Of a stretch of 64,000 nt of DNA, positions 17,496 through 26,275 are shown piece by piece. The notes under the pieces were generated by a model. That model was not told the DNA's origin and made no database searches. It saw nothing but the letters and a program-made list of their open reading frames with translations. Origin of the DNA: Bog-105 sp965277435 (GTDB lineage Bacteria; Acidobacteriota; Terriglobia; Bryobacterales; Bryobacteraceae); assembly GCA_965277435.1 (NCBI GenBank), contig OZ255821.1, positions 3,596,001 to 3,660,000 on the forward strand, written 5' to 3'. The first letter of the stretch is position 1; each line of letters starts with the position of its first letter. Position numbers and translations under genes: made by a program.

Positions 17496-18188
17496 GTGCA
17501 CAAAGACTTTGTCTTCAACGACCAAGGCATCCTTCGCTGCCGGGTCTTAGATGGCTTCGTTTGGCAAAATCACGGCTTCGGTTCGCGCCACGCCAATCCT
17601 GTTGCCTCCGTAACTCTCCGTCAGGTACATTCCGCTGTCGTCCGGCAGGCCGACGGCCTCGCGGACCGCCAAGCGGAAGGAGACGCGATCGTCACAGATC
17701 AATCCGGGCTGGCGATCGGCATTCGCACGGCGGATTGTGTTCCCATTCTTCTGCTGGATGCCCACTCCTGCGCTGTGGCCGCCATCCATGCTGGCTGGCG
17801 AGGCTCCGCGAGCCAGATTGTCGGCGCAACGATTCGGGAGCTTTCCAGCCTTTACGGCAGCGATCCGGCCGACATCTACGCCGCCATCGGTCCTTGCATT
17901 CAAGCCTGCTGCTACCAAGTGAGTGCCGATGTCGCCGGACAGTTTGGGCTGACGGCGAATCAAAACGGCAAGGCGCACCTCGATCTTGCAGCGGCGAACA
18001 AGAAGCAAATGTTGGCGGCCGGCCTTTTGCCCGATCATATTTTCGATTCGGGCCTCTGCACGCATTGCCATCCCGAACGGTTCTTCTCGTTCCGCCGGGA
18101 GCCTGAAAATCCCGGGCGCATGCTGTCGGTCATCTCGCGAAGCCTAAGCGACGCCGCCGAGTCTAAGGAACATGCAAAGAAAAGCTAA
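17496..18188 (+). CDS. pgeF: Peptidoglycan editing factor PgeF (YfiH/laccase-domain)
   Basis: The 230-residue protein has the family's signatures: LRQVHSAVV with a metal-binding His, GDAIVTDQSGLAIGIRTADCVPILL with the key Cys, HAGWRGSASQIV with the second His, and IGPCIQACCYQV. PgeF hydrolyses L-Ser misincorporated in place of L-Ala in the peptidoglycan precursor; relatives also have purine nucleoside phosphorylase/deaminase activity. The start is GTG at 17496. It overlaps the OsmC gene at its 3' end by 17 bases. The N terminus is short compared with some members, but the catalytic core is whole. Confidence 0.88.
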   Translation: MHKDFVFNDQGILRCRVLDGFVWQNHGFGSRHANPVASVTLRQVHSAVVRQADGLADRQAEGDAIVTDQSGLAIGIRTADCVPILLLDAHSCAVAAIHAGWRGSASQIVGATIRELSSLYGSDPADIYAAIGPCIQACCYQVSADVAGQFGLTANQNGKAHLDLAAANKKQMLAAGLLPDHIFDSGLCTHCHPERFFSFRREPENPGRMLSVISRSLSDAAESKEHAKKS

Positions 18189-18597
18189 CGCGCAGTGGAA
18201 GGGTGATTTGCAGTCGGGATCGGGATCGATTTCGTCTGCCAGCGGAGTGCTTGCGAATACACCTTATTCGTTCAAGACCCGCTTTGAAGACGCCAAGGGC
18301 ACCAATCCGGAGGAACTGCTCGCCGCCGCTCACGCTGCCTGTTTTTCGATGGCTTTGTCCCTCATGCTGCAGAACGAAGGCCTGAAGGCTGACAGCATCG
18401 AGACTACCTGTACCATCTCGCTCGAAAAAGAAGGTGAAGGGTTCTCCATCCAGCGCAGCGCTCTTGATTTGAAAGCCAAGATTCCGGGCGCATCACAGGA
18501 TGCATTCAATCGCGCTGCAACAAATGCCAAAGAAGGATGCCCGGTATCGAAACTGTTCGACACCGAGATCACCCTGAACGCGCAACTCGAAAGCTAA
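18172..18597 (+). CDS. OsmC family peroxiredoxin
   Basis: The 141-residue protein matches OsmC/Ohr-type thiol peroxidases. It has NPEELLAAAHAACFSMALS with the first redox cysteine, and KEGCPVSKLF with the second. The pair reduces organic hydroperoxides. The wording of the motifs and the length favour the OsmC rather than Ohr branch. It is the last gene of the isomerase-epimerase-pgeF-osmC run and starts inside the pgeF 3' end, which suggests coupled translation. Mobile-element remains begin soon after. Confidence 0.9.
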   Translation: MQRKANAQWKGDLQSGSGSISSASGVLANTPYSFKTRFEDAKGTNPEELLAAAHAACFSMALSLMLQNEGLKADSIETTCTISLEKEGEGFSIQRSALDLKAKIPGASQDAFNRAATNAKEGCPVSKLFDTEITLNAQLES

Positions 18598-18679
18598 CCA
18601 AGGTCTTCGCCCCTGAAATCCCGTAGTTTCGCGATGAAGCCGTTAGACTTCTGTGAGGTAGGCTTTAGCCCAATGTCAC

Positions 18680-18964
18680 TTAGATCAGGGCGAGGGGGCG
18701 AAGTCTGACGGCAATCGTGAGATCGACGGTGCGCTTCAAACTGAACAGATCGGTTTCGATAGTCCAGCGCAGTTTATAAGTGTCGAGCAGTTCCCGTGGG
18801 CTTACCGGCAAGGTGGTGAAGGCAAAGTTTCTCCTGGGGTGGGTGGGATTTTGGCAGACCAGCACCCAACCCGCGAGACTGACTTGCCCGGTCAGGTCCG
18901 GGTGGGATCGACGATCCCAGCGGCTGGCCTGCCACATCACGGGGTGGTGCGTTCTTTTCCGCAA
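18680..18964 (-). pseudogene. IS4-family transposase, C-terminal remnant
   Basis: The frame encodes YKLRWTIETDLFSLKRTV, a perfect copy of the Y-(2)-R-(3)-E-(6)-K signature of IS4-family DDE transposases, with the catalytic Glu. The segment before it (DLTGQVSLAGWVLVC) also fits the family's core. No upstream DDE parts are present in this window, and the sequence after the motif stops abruptly. It is thus a broken 95-codon relic. No intact inverted repeat was found. Confidence 0.65.
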
Positions 18965-19321
18965 GACGACACTGCCTAGGATCTTGCTCGCCGCGCGGCG
19001 GTCAATTGGAACAGGGAGGGCCTCCGGCTGCGCTGGATCGCATCATTGCCTGGGCCTTGCACGTGCACCCGCAACTGCTCGTACGAATCGGTAGTATCTT
19101 CTGAAACAATGACACCAGCGTTGTCACTTCGGGGGAGATAATACATAAAACATAACCGGTTTGTTTTGTTCTATTTCCGATTTCTAAACCCTTATCTGAC
19201 CGACTTGCAAAAAGGGAGAGGTTTGCTGCGAAAGGGGCTTGACAAGGGTCTTTAAAGTCCTTGGCGCGCCGTCCTCGCGAGCCACGGCTGGGCGACCCCC
19301 AAAATCTTGGCTAAACGGTAA
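18965..19321. other. Intergenic stretch, no gene recognised
   Basis: About 360 bases between the IS4 relic and the ykgJ-like gene, partly lower in GC (near 19140-19200). It probably includes leftover mobile-element sequence. A TTGACA at 19239-19244 has no matching -10 at normal spacing. Nothing else could be supported. Confidence 0.5.
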
Positions 19322-19885
19322 ATGCTACTGCTAAATCGCCACTCCGGCGATAATGAAGGAACCCCTTTCTTGCCCAAACCACCCACCACCGACCTCGTCC
19401 AGATCAAACGCTTCGGCGAGAAACAACGCGAGGAAAACCGCCGATTCCGTTCCTGGATGAAGAGCCACAACTTCGTCGAACGCCGCCTCAAAGCCATCGC
19501 CCAGAGCGTCGAAGATTCGATCGATTGCACCCAGTGCGCCAACTGCTGCCGCGTCGCCACTACGGAAATCACCGATCGCGACGCCGAACGGCTGTCCCGC
19601 TTCCTCGGCATGAAAGTCAGCGAATTCTTCCGCGACTACACCGTCGAAGTCGCTGATGAAGGTCGTATCCTCAAGCGCGACGAAAACGGCTGCGTCTTTC
19701 TCGAAGGCAATCTCTGCTCGGTCTACGAAGCCCGTCCCCAAACCTGCGAACTCTTCCCGCATCTGGTGAAAGGCAACGGCTCGCTCGTCAGCCGCATGTG
19801 GCACATGCCCGATCGCGCGGTCTATTGCCCGATCGTCTTCAACACACTCGACGAGTGGAAGCACGAGACAGGTTTTAAGAAGTGA
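19322..19885 (+). CDS. YkgJ-type cysteine-cluster protein (zinc/iron-chelating domain)
   Basis: The 187-residue protein has CTQCANCC near residue 70, the CxxCxxCC signature of the YkgJ/putative zinc- or iron-chelating domain family, and a second cluster of cysteines further on: GCVFLEGNLCSVYEARPQTCELFP and a last Cys in VYCPIVF. The reaction is unknown; some relatives are annotated as flagellin lysine N-methylases. The N-terminal 50 residues are charged and not part of the domain, so the true start could be the TTG near 19371. The stop overlaps the rmuC-like start by four bases, so the two form an operon. Confidence 0.72.
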   Translation: MLLLNRHSGDNEGTPFLPKPPTTDLVQIKRFGEKQREENRRFRSWMKSHNFVERRLKAIAQSVEDSIDCTQCANCCRVATTEITDRDAERLSRFLGMKVSEFFRDYTVEVADEGRILKRDENGCVFLEGNLCSVYEARPQTCELFPHLVKGNGSLVSRMWHMPDRAVYCPIVFNTLDEWKHETGFKK

Positions 19886-21069
19886 TCCCGTTCCTGCTCT
19901 TTTGCCTGCTGCTCGCCGTCGCTGTCGCCGCCTACTACTTCGCGTCTTCCGTGCGCCTCAAGTCAGAAATCGACACCAGCCGCGCCGCCGCCGAATCGCA
20001 GCTCCAGCTCCTCACGCAGACCCACGCCCAGCTTGAAGAACGCTTCCGCTCCCTCGCCGCCGACGCCCTGCAGAACAACAGCCAGCTCCTTCTCGACCGC
20101 AGCCGCGAGCAGTTCCAGCACATCGTCGATCCCGTCTCTCAATCGCTGCGTCGCTTCGAAGAGCAGGTCCAAAGCCTCGAAAAATCGCGCGTTGGCGCAT
20201 ACCAGGGCATCACCGCCCAACTGCAATCCCTCACCGATCTGCAGGAACGCGTCCGTCAATCCACCGAAGGCCTCAAGACCGCCCTGCGCTCTCCCATCCA
20301 GCGCGGACGTTGGGGCGAAATGCAGCTGCGCCGCGTGGTCGAACTCTCCGGCATGCTCGAGCACTGCGATTTCGCCGAACAGGAAACCCTCTTCGGCGAA
20401 CGCCGCCAGCGCCCTGACCTCATCGTCCGGCTGCCCAACGGCTGCCAGGTCGTCGTCGATTCGAAAGTATCCCTGGAAGCCTATCTGCGCGCCGTAGAAT
20501 CCGAAAACGAGACCGCCCGCTTATCCCATTTGGCCGACCACGCCCGCCAGGTCCGCACCCACATTCGCGCGCTCTCCGACAAGGCCTACTGGCAGCAGCT
20601 GCCTTGCTCACCCGAGTTCGTGGTCGCCTTTCTGCCGCTCGAATCGCTCTTCAGCGCCGCCCTCGAACACGATCCCGAACTCTTGTCTTTTGCCGCCACC
20701 CATCGCGTAGTCATCGCGAGTCCCATCACGCTGATCACTCTCTTACTAACGGTCGCGCATGGCTGGCACCAGCAACAAATAGCCGAAGAATTGAAGAGCG
20801 TCGCTGCAACGGGCGCGCAACTCTACGACCGCCTACTCAGCCTGAGTGAAAACTTCGCCAAACTAGGCGACGTTCTCGAGAAAACTGTGTCGACCTACAA
20901 CACCACCGCCAACGCCCTCGAACACCGCGTACTCGTGTCCGCACGCCGCCTGAAATTGATCCATTCGGCCACCGCCGCCAGCATCGAACCGGTGCGCGAA
21001 CTAGACGTTGCGCCCCGCCGTTCTCTGCAAATTCATCCCCGCAACGCTGAACCCGATCCCAAGGCGTAA
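19882..21069 (+). CDS. rmuC: RmuC-like DNA recombination protein
   Basis: The 395-residue protein has an N-terminal membrane helix (residues 2-20), a coiled-coil region (about 25-110) and the RmuC domain. Domain marks include RGRWGEMQLRRVVELSGM, PDLIVRLPNG, VDSKVSLEAYL and AFLPLESLFSAAL, with a nuclease-like fold suggested for the family. RmuC limits DNA inversions and rearrangements in E. coli. GTG at 19882 overlaps the upstream stop. The C-terminal tail beyond about residue 365 is not conserved. Confidence 0.88.
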   Translation: MIPFLLFCLLLAVAVAAYYFASSVRLKSEIDTSRAAAESQLQLLTQTHAQLEERFRSLAADALQNNSQLLLDRSREQFQHIVDPVSQSLRRFEEQVQSLEKSRVGAYQGITAQLQSLTDLQERVRQSTEGLKTALRSPIQRGRWGEMQLRRVVELSGMLEHCDFAEQETLFGERRQRPDLIVRLPNGCQVVVDSKVSLEAYLRAVESENETARLSHLADHARQVRTHIRALSDKAYWQQLPCSPEFVVAFLPLESLFSAALEHDPELLSFAATHRVVIASPITLITLLLTVAHGWHQQQIAEELKSVAATGAQLYDRLLSLSENFAKLGDVLEKTVSTYNTTANALEHRVLVSARRLKLIHSATAASIEPVRELDVAPRRSLQIHPRNAEPDPKA

Positions 21070-21090
21070 GCGCCCAAAAAAATAATGTCT

Positions 21091-21124
21091 TATCCGCGTT
21101 GATCGGCGTTTATCAGCGGCCAAC
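21091..21124. repeat. Three 10-bp near-repeats of GCGTTNATC type
   Basis: The block reads as CGCGTTGATC, GGCGTTTATC and AGCGGCCAAC in tandem, right after the rmuC stop. Sequences of this look recur between genes in several acidobacterial genomes as far as I recall, but I cannot check that here. The unit length equals about one helical turn. Confidence 0.35.
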
Positions 21125-21149
21125 ACTTTCTTGCCTCTTCAACCCGCGT

Positions 21150-22097
21150 CTAATGCTTCATCTGCTCGGTAATGGTCACCGGAGCAGTCAGCTGAAACGT
21201 CAACCTCGACTCGCTCGGTAGCACCGCCGCTTTCCCCCGCGTCGCCAGCACCACGCCCGTACCTGCTGCGCCACCTGCTCCCGCTCCAATCGCCGCGCCT
21301 TTACCCCCGCCGCCTAACGCTCCGATAATCGCGCCCAACGCCGCCCCTCCCGCAATCTTCGCCGTATCCGTGCCCTTGCTGGTCTGTCCCAGCTTTTCCA
21401 CCGAGTTCGTCTCGACCTCGATCCGCTGCCCATCCGTTGTGTTGATCTCCATCAGCTTGAGATTGAGATTCGCCACTCCGCGCACGCGCCCGGCTTTGTC
21501 CGATTCGACCACCTTGCCCAACACCTTCGATCCCTTTTCCGCAATGATGAATCCGTCCCGAATCACCGGTTCATCCAGCGTGCCGCGAAACGCATCGCCC
21601 GAATAGTTGTGCTCCGACGAGATCGTTTCCCCCAGCCGGATCGCCAGATTCGTCCCCGCCGCCAGTTCGACTACATGCGGTGCGGGCGCGGCAACGGGTG
21701 GAGAAGCAGCAGCAGTCACCACAGGCGCAGGCGTTTCCACTGACGGCGCAGGAGCTGGGCTCGCCGCCGGATAAGCCGGCTGCGTGTTCTGCACCACCTG
21801 CACCGGCCCTTCAGATTTGGGAACAACGTGCTTTACCACTTTCCGCGGCGTTGCTTTCGCTCGTAGCGGCGGCTCTTCTTTTTCAGGAGGAGGTGTTGGC
21901 TCTTCTTCTTTCACCGCGGGCGTAGGAGACGGTGCAGCCGGTGTGACTTCCGGCTGCTGCACCACTGCGGGCGTCGCTACGTCCTGGGCCACTACCGGCC
22001 GTTCATGCGCCCTGACATACAGCAGCGCGCTCGCCAGCGCCACCACCAGGCCTGCTACGAAAGCCCCGATTACCTTGATTACGCTCGTACGCATCAT
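21150..22097 (-). CDS. Membrane-anchored protein with Pro-rich linker and glycine-zipper segment
   Basis: I do not recognise a named family. The 315-residue protein has one membrane helix near residues 8-28 and a long Pro/Glu/Ala-rich linker to about 140. A beta-rich domain follows (AGTNLAIRLGETISSEHNYSGDAF through VNLKLMEINT-like strands). Next comes a Gly/Ala segment, IAGGAALGAIIGALGGGGKG, of glycine-zipper type, which can span or pack in membranes. It ends with ESRLTFQLTAPVTI. Similar secreted proteins are common in Acidobacteriota. It is divergent from dusB. Confidence 0.6.
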   Translation of the reverse strand: MMRTSVIKVIGAFVAGLVVALASALLYVRAHERPVVAQDVATPAVVQQPEVTPAAPSPTPAVKEEEPTPPPEKEEPPLRAKATPRKVVKHVVPKSEGPVQVVQNTQPAYPAASPAPAPSVETPAPVVTAAASPPVAAPAPHVVELAAGTNLAIRLGETISSEHNYSGDAFRGTLDEPVIRDGFIIAEKGSKVLGKVVESDKAGRVRGVANLNLKLMEINTTDGQRIEVETNSVEKLGQTSKGTDTAKIAGGAALGAIIGALGGGGKGAAIGAGAGGAAGTGVVLATRGKAAVLPSESRLTFQLTAPVTITEQMKH

Positions 22098-22177
22098 ACT
22101 GAGTCCCTAGTATTCAAAACGTAAAGCGCAACTCAAACGTTGCGCTCCCGGAAAGTTAAAATGAAATCATTAGAGCC

Positions 22178-23209
22178 GTGACTGACCGATTTATCTCCGA
22201 TTTTCCGTCTTCCTACCCGGTCGGCCCTATCGCCATCCACCCGGCTACCGTGCTCGCACCGATGGCTGGCGTTACCGACACCGTATTCCGCCGATTGATC
22301 CGCAACCAGGGCGGCTGCGGCCTGTTGATGACGGAATTCACCAGCTCCCACGGCGTAGTCAGCACCCGCAAAGCTCGCAAGCCAACCAAAACCTTTCGCT
22401 ACCTCTACTTCGAGGCCGCAGAACATCCCATCACCTGCCAGCTTTTCGGCTCCGATCCGGCCGTCATGGCCGAAGCCGCGCGAGTTTGCGAGGAGCGCGG
22501 GTTCGATATCGTCGACATCAATTTCGGCTGCCCGGTCAACAAAGTCGTGAAATGTAACGGCGGCTCCGGCCTGCTGCGCGATCTGCCGCTTGTCGAAGAG
22601 ATCCTCCGCAGCGTGCGCGCCGCCATTTCGATCCCCTTGACCTGCAAATTCCGCGCGGGCTGGAACGACCAGGAACTGGTAGCGGTCCACATGGCCAAAA
22701 TCGCCGAAGACTGCGGCCTTGCTGCCGTCGCGCTGCACCCGCGCACCCGCGAACAAGGCTACAGCGGCCACGCCGACTGGTCTCGTATCGCCGAGGTAAA
22801 GGCCGCCGTGAACATCCCAGTCATCGGCAACGGTGATATCAACACGCCCGAAGAAGCCGTCCAGATGCATCGCGAGACCGGCTGCGACGCCGTCATGATC
22901 GGTCGGGCCGCCTCCCACAATCCCTGGATTTTCCGCCAGATTGCGGAATACCTCGCGACCGGGTCTTACCATGTCCCGTCGGACCAGGAACGCTACGAGA
23001 TGATGAAGACCTACTACCTCATGCTCCAGGACCATGCTGCCTCCGATGCGGTCGGCAAGATGAAGCAGTTTGCCACCTACTTCACGCACGGCATCCGCAA
23101 CGGGTCGAAACTCCGCACCGAAGTTTATCGCACCGGCAGCGTTCCGCAAATCCTCAGCGTGGTCGACGCCTTTTTTGCCTCCCAACTGCCCGAATTGGAA
23201 GTCGCTTGA
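22178..23209 (+). CDS. dusB: tRNA-dihydrouridine synthase, DusB type
   Basis: Dus enzymes reduce uridine to dihydrouridine in the tRNA D-loop using FMN. This 343-residue protein has APMAGVTDTVFR near residue 28, the INFGCPVNKVVKCNGGSGLLRD motif with the catalytic cysteine, CKFRAGW, LHPRTREQGYSGHADW and VMIGRAASHNPWIF. The gene order before rnhA and nadD differs from the classic dusB-fis pair. GTG at 22178 is the start. The stop overlaps rnhA by four bases. Confidence 0.9.
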   Translation: MTDRFISDFPSSYPVGPIAIHPATVLAPMAGVTDTVFRRLIRNQGGCGLLMTEFTSSHGVVSTRKARKPTKTFRYLYFEAAEHPITCQLFGSDPAVMAEAARVCEERGFDIVDINFGCPVNKVVKCNGGSGLLRDLPLVEEILRSVRAAISIPLTCKFRAGWNDQELVAVHMAKIAEDCGLAAVALHPRTREQGYSGHADWSRIAEVKAAVNIPVIGNGDINTPEEAVQMHRETGCDAVMIGRAASHNPWIFRQIAEYLATGSYHVPSDQERYEMMKTYYLMLQDHAASDAVGKMKQFATYFTHGIRNGSKLRTEVYRTGSVPQILSVVDAFFASQLPELEVA

Positions 23210-23697
23210 AACAGGTTCGCCTGATTACGGATGGCGCCTGCAAAGGCAATCCGGGCCGCGGAGGCTGGGCCTGCATTCTCCGTTTCGGAGACCTGAAACG
23301 CGAGATTTTCGGCTGCAGTCGTCACACTACCAATAACCGCATGGAACTGGCCGGCGCTATCGAGGGACTAAAAAGATTAAAGGAATCCTGTGACGTCGAA
23401 ATCATCACAGATTCTGAATACGTGAAAAACGGCATTACCAAGTGGATCCACGGCTGGAAGCGCAACAACTGGCGTAAAGCCGACAAGCAGCCGGTCAACA
23501 ACCAGGATTTATGGATCGCGCTCGACGAGCTTGTGAGCGCCCACAAAACGCACTGGATTTGGACCAAGGGCCATGCCATCCACGAAGACAACAATCGCTG
23601 CGATGAACTAGCCAGCCAGGCCGCCCAGGACCAGATTTCAAGCGACACAACGCCCGGTCTCGATCGCTACGCTCTTCATGCAGGAATTGAAGCATAA
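23206..23697 (+). CDS. rnhA: Ribonuclease HI
   Basis: RNase HI cuts RNA in RNA-DNA hybrids, using two metal ions. The 163-residue protein has the full catalytic set: Asp in LITDGACKGNPG, Glu in NNRMELAGAI, Asp in IITDSEYV, and Asp in HEDNNRCDELA preceded by the conserved KGHAIH. Length is near E. coli RnhA (155). It starts at TTG 23206, overlapping dusB, and its last 20 bases overlap nadD, so dusB-rnhA-nadD are translated as one unit. Confidence 0.93.
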   Translation: MKQVRLITDGACKGNPGRGGWACILRFGDLKREIFGCSRHTTNNRMELAGAIEGLKRLKESCDVEIITDSEYVKNGITKWIHGWKRNNWRKADKQPVNNQDLWIALDELVSAHKTHWIWTKGHAIHEDNNRCDELASQAAQDQISSDTTPGLDRYALHAGIEA

Positions 23698-24295
23698 GGG
23701 CCGCAGGATCTGCCTGTTTGGCGGAACCTTCGATCCTATCCACTCGGCGCATCTGCGCATTGCCGCCGAAGCCGTCCAGCATTTTCAACTCGACCGCATG
23801 CTTTTCGTTCCCGCTGGCACCCCGCCGCACAAAGCTGCGGCTGGAATAACGCCCTACGAAGATCGATTCGAGATGGTGGAAATTGCCTGCCTTCCCCATC
23901 CCATCTTCGAAGCGTCACGCCTGGAGGAAGGCGCGGGGCGCAGTTACACCCTCGATACGGTCCGACGATTCCGTGCCGGCCTCAATCAGGACGATGAACT
24001 TTTCTTTCTCATTGGCGCCGACGCTTTCAACGACATCGAAAGCTGGCATGACTGGCAAGAGTTGATTCGCCTTATCGAATTCATCGTTGTGACCAGGCCT
24101 GGCGGGGAGTATAAAGTGCCGGCAGACGCAACTGTGCACCGCTTGGAAGGACTGGAACTCCCCGTTTCGAGCTCCGAGATTCGTAAGCGTATAGCGGCCG
24201 GAAAGCCGACCCCGGAACTACCGGCAGAGGTGCGCGCCTTTATCGATGCGCGCGACCTCTACCGGTCAAAAAAGAAAACTACTGTTTCGCTGTAA
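23678..24295 (+). CDS. nadD: Nicotinate-nucleotide adenylyltransferase
   Basis: NadD makes deamido-NAD from nicotinate mononucleotide and ATP. The 205-residue protein has the nucleotidyltransferase loop CLFGGTFDPIHSAHLRIA, VPAGTPPHK and the C-terminal SSSEIRKRI (ISSTxIR type) motif. It overlaps rnhA by 20 bases on one side and converges with the bacilliredoxin gene on the other, overlapping by 17 bases. nadC lies elsewhere in this window (33298), so two NAD-synthesis steps are in the region though not in one operon. Confidence 0.92.
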   Translation: MQELKHKGRRICLFGGTFDPIHSAHLRIAAEAVQHFQLDRMLFVPAGTPPHKAAAGITPYEDRFEMVEIACLPHPIFEASRLEEGAGRSYTLDTVRRFRAGLNQDDELFFLIGADAFNDIESWHDWQELIRLIEFIVVTRPGGEYKVPADATVHRLEGLELPVSSSEIRKRIAAGKPTPELPAEVRAFIDARDLYRSKKKTTVSL

Positions 24296-24710
24296 CGCAG
24301 TACTGATCGAACGCTTCGGTCAGCATCTTGGCGATTTGTGGCGCTTCGTTGCTTTCAATCTGAAAACGATGCAGCGTAAAGATCGGTTTGCCATCGCGGA
24401 ATAGCGCCATCGAAGGCGAGGAAGGCGGAGTGCCGGGCAACAATTCGCGGACACGGGCCACGCCATCCAAATCAGCGCCTGCAAATACGGTTGCTACCGT
24501 ATCCGGGCGATTGCCATGCTGCAAAGCCATGCCAACAGCCGGCCGGGCCTTTCCGGCGGCGCAGCCGCACACCGAATTGGTAATCATCAGCACGGTGCCG
24601 CTATTCGGGCCAAGCGCTTCGTTCACCTCATCGGCCGTTCTCGTCTCCCTGACTCCATACTGGGTCAAGTCCTGGCGCATAATCGCTATAAGTTGTTCTG
24701 GGTATCGCAT
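24279..24710 (-). CDS. Bacilliredoxin (BrxA/BrxB, YphP/YqiW family)
   Basis: The 143-residue protein has the start MRYPEQLIAIMRQDL and the redox CGC motif in NSVCGCAAGKARP, diagnostic of the bacilliredoxin family, with TPPSSPSMALFRDG near the cis-Pro region. Bacilliredoxins remove bacillithiol from proteins in Firmicutes; in Acidobacteriota they may act with bacillithiol or a similar thiol. It is convergent with nadD and followed upstream by a coiled-coil membrane protein on the same strand. Length is typical of the family. Confidence 0.87.
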   Translation of the reverse strand: MRYPEQLIAIMRQDLTQYGVRETRTADEVNEALGPNSGTVLMITNSVCGCAAGKARPAVGMALQHGNRPDTVATVFAGADLDGVARVRELLPGTPPSSPSMALFRDGKPIFTLHRFQIESNEAPQIAKMLTEAFDQYCVTAKQ

Positions 24711-24731
24711 AATTTCTTGGTTGCCGGCCGT

Positions 24732-25601
24732 CTATGTGCCCGCTCTACCATTCTGAACCTTCGGCGTTGCTAAATAACCGACAATCACATCTTTTCTGAC
24801 CTGGTTGACCACAATTTCATCGGGTTGGTGCGCTTTTGCCGTGTAGAACTGAATCGGCTCGTTCAGATTCTTATCCCTTTTCTCCACGATCTTGTCGTCC
24901 GCCGTGATAACGATCGTGAACTTGTTTCGCTTGGGATCGGTCCTTTTTAGCTCGACCATGATATCGCCCACCCGGCTCGGCTTTTTCGACTTGGAAATCG
25001 TAAATTCCGTATAGTTGCGCTCGCCCAGTTCCCGCAGAGCTGCCAGCTCTTTGCCGTTGGTCGCAATCAGGCTGGAATGATTATCGATGTCGCCGGTTGC
25101 ATGTTTCAGCGTGGCCACCGTCTGTTCGAGCTGCGTCTTGGTGTTCCCTAAATCCGTCGAAACGTTGCCCAGTTGCGTGGTCGCCGTATCGGCGGTGAGT
25201 TTGACCTGCGAAATCGCCTGCTGCTGCGCCGCCTGCTCCTGCGCTACCTTTTCCTGCAGACTAGCCACTTTTTGCTCGGCGTCGACCTTAGCTTGGCCTA
25301 CCGCCTGTTCGGCCGCCCGCCGCTGCGCTGCCAAGCGCGATTGCAGCACCCCCATGCTGCGCCGCGACTGCTGCACCTGTTCGTTCGAATCGACTTTCAT
25401 CTTTTCGATGGCCGCGTTAAAGTCGCCGTTCAGTTTCGTCACCTGCGCCCGGCTGTCCATCTTGACCTGGTTCAGTTGCGTAAACAGATAAATGTTAGCC
25501 GCAGCCAGCAGAGCAAACGCTCCGATGACCACCGGCGTCTTCCAATTGGGGCTGGAGGGAGGGGGAATGATGTATGTGGGCTGCTGCGGTGCGCTACTCA
25601 T
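24732..25601 (-). CDS. Membrane-anchored coiled-coil protein, unknown
   Basis: No named family recognised. The 289-residue protein has a Pro-rich cytoplasmic start, one membrane helix near residues 24-42, and a long Ala/Gln/Glu-rich coiled coil from about 48 to 175 (SRRSMGVLQSRLAAQRRAAE and similar). A compact C-terminal domain of about 95 residues is rich in charged beta-strand pattern, such as FTISKSKKPSRVGDIMVELK. The layout suits a scaffold or sensor reaching from the inner membrane. It sits between a bacilliredoxin and thymidine kinase, all on the minus strand. Confidence 0.65.
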   Translation of the reverse strand: MSSAPQQPTYIIPPPSSPNWKTPVVIGAFALLAAANIYLFTQLNQVKMDSRAQVTKLNGDFNAAIEKMKVDSNEQVQQSRRSMGVLQSRLAAQRRAAEQAVGQAKVDAEQKVASLQEKVAQEQAAQQQAISQVKLTADTATTQLGNVSTDLGNTKTQLEQTVATLKHATGDIDNHSSLIATNGKELAALRELGERNYTEFTISKSKKPSRVGDIMVELKRTDPKRNKFTIVITADDKIVEKRDKNLNEPIQFYTAKAHQPDEIVVNQVRKDVIVGYLATPKVQNGRAGT

Positions 25602-25624
25602 CTTTATCTATTATGTTTCAAGTT

Positions 25625-26242
25625 TTATTCTGATGCAGGAATCTTGCCGGCTGCGGCGGCGAAATCCAGTACCTCCTGAAGCGGCAAGCCGGGCTCGAAG
25701 CACCGTCTGCAGCGGGCTTCGTACGAATCGACGGCGCCGACCAGAATAAGTTCCTTCGAATCGACCAGACGCTGCGAGTGGTTGGCCGGCGCGCCGCAAC
25801 GGCTGCAAATCGCCAGCAACTTTGTGATCGAATCCGCCAGCGCCAGCAATTCCGGCACCGGAGGAAACGGCGTGCCCAGGTAATCCGTATCCAGCCCCGC
25901 TATCGTCACCTGCTTGTCGGCATCCCTCAATGCAGTCGCTACTCCCACGAGAGCGAGCCCAAAAAGGTTGGCTTCGTCGATTCCCACCACGTCTGTTTTC
26001 GGCTCCAATTTGTCGAAGATTTCTTGGGCGGAATCGACCGCTTCCGCCTGCATCCGCCTATTGCCATGGGTCACGATTTCGCCGGTCGAATAGCGGCTGT
26101 CAATGACGGGCTTGAACACCTGCACGCGCTTTTTCGCCACGCGGGCGCGTCGTAAACGCCGGATCAGTTCTTCCGTTTTGCCCGAGAACATGGGTCCGCA
26201 AATGACCGCAAGAGAGCCCGGCGCAGCAATAATATTCTTCAA
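25625..26242 (-). CDS. tdk: Thymidine kinase, type II
   Basis: Tdk phosphorylates thymidine to dTMP in the salvage pathway. The 205-residue protein has the Walker A loop CGPMFSGKTEEL, VVGIDEANLF with the Walker B and the catalytic base region, GLDTDYLGTPF, and a C-terminal zinc site made of CSRCGAP and CRRCFEPG. This set is specific for the small, zinc-binding (human TK1-like) class. Length is typical. It starts divergently from a methyltransferase gene with 33 bases between. Confidence 0.92.
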   Translation of the reverse strand: MKNIIAAPGSLAVICGPMFSGKTEELIRRLRRARVAKKRVQVFKPVIDSRYSTGEIVTHGNRRMQAEAVDSAQEIFDKLEPKTDVVGIDEANLFGLALVGVATALRDADKQVTIAGLDTDYLGTPFPPVPELLALADSITKLLAICSRCGAPANHSQRLVDSKELILVGAVDSYEARCRRCFEPGLPLQEVLDFAAAAGKIPASE

Positions 26243-26275
26243 ACCTCAACATAACAGAGCATCTAAAGCAACAGA

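Noticed and set aside
22133..23185. Long 350-codon minus-strand frame opposite dusB
   Set aside because: It is antisense to a clear DusB gene with all motifs; long shadow frames are common in high-GC genes.
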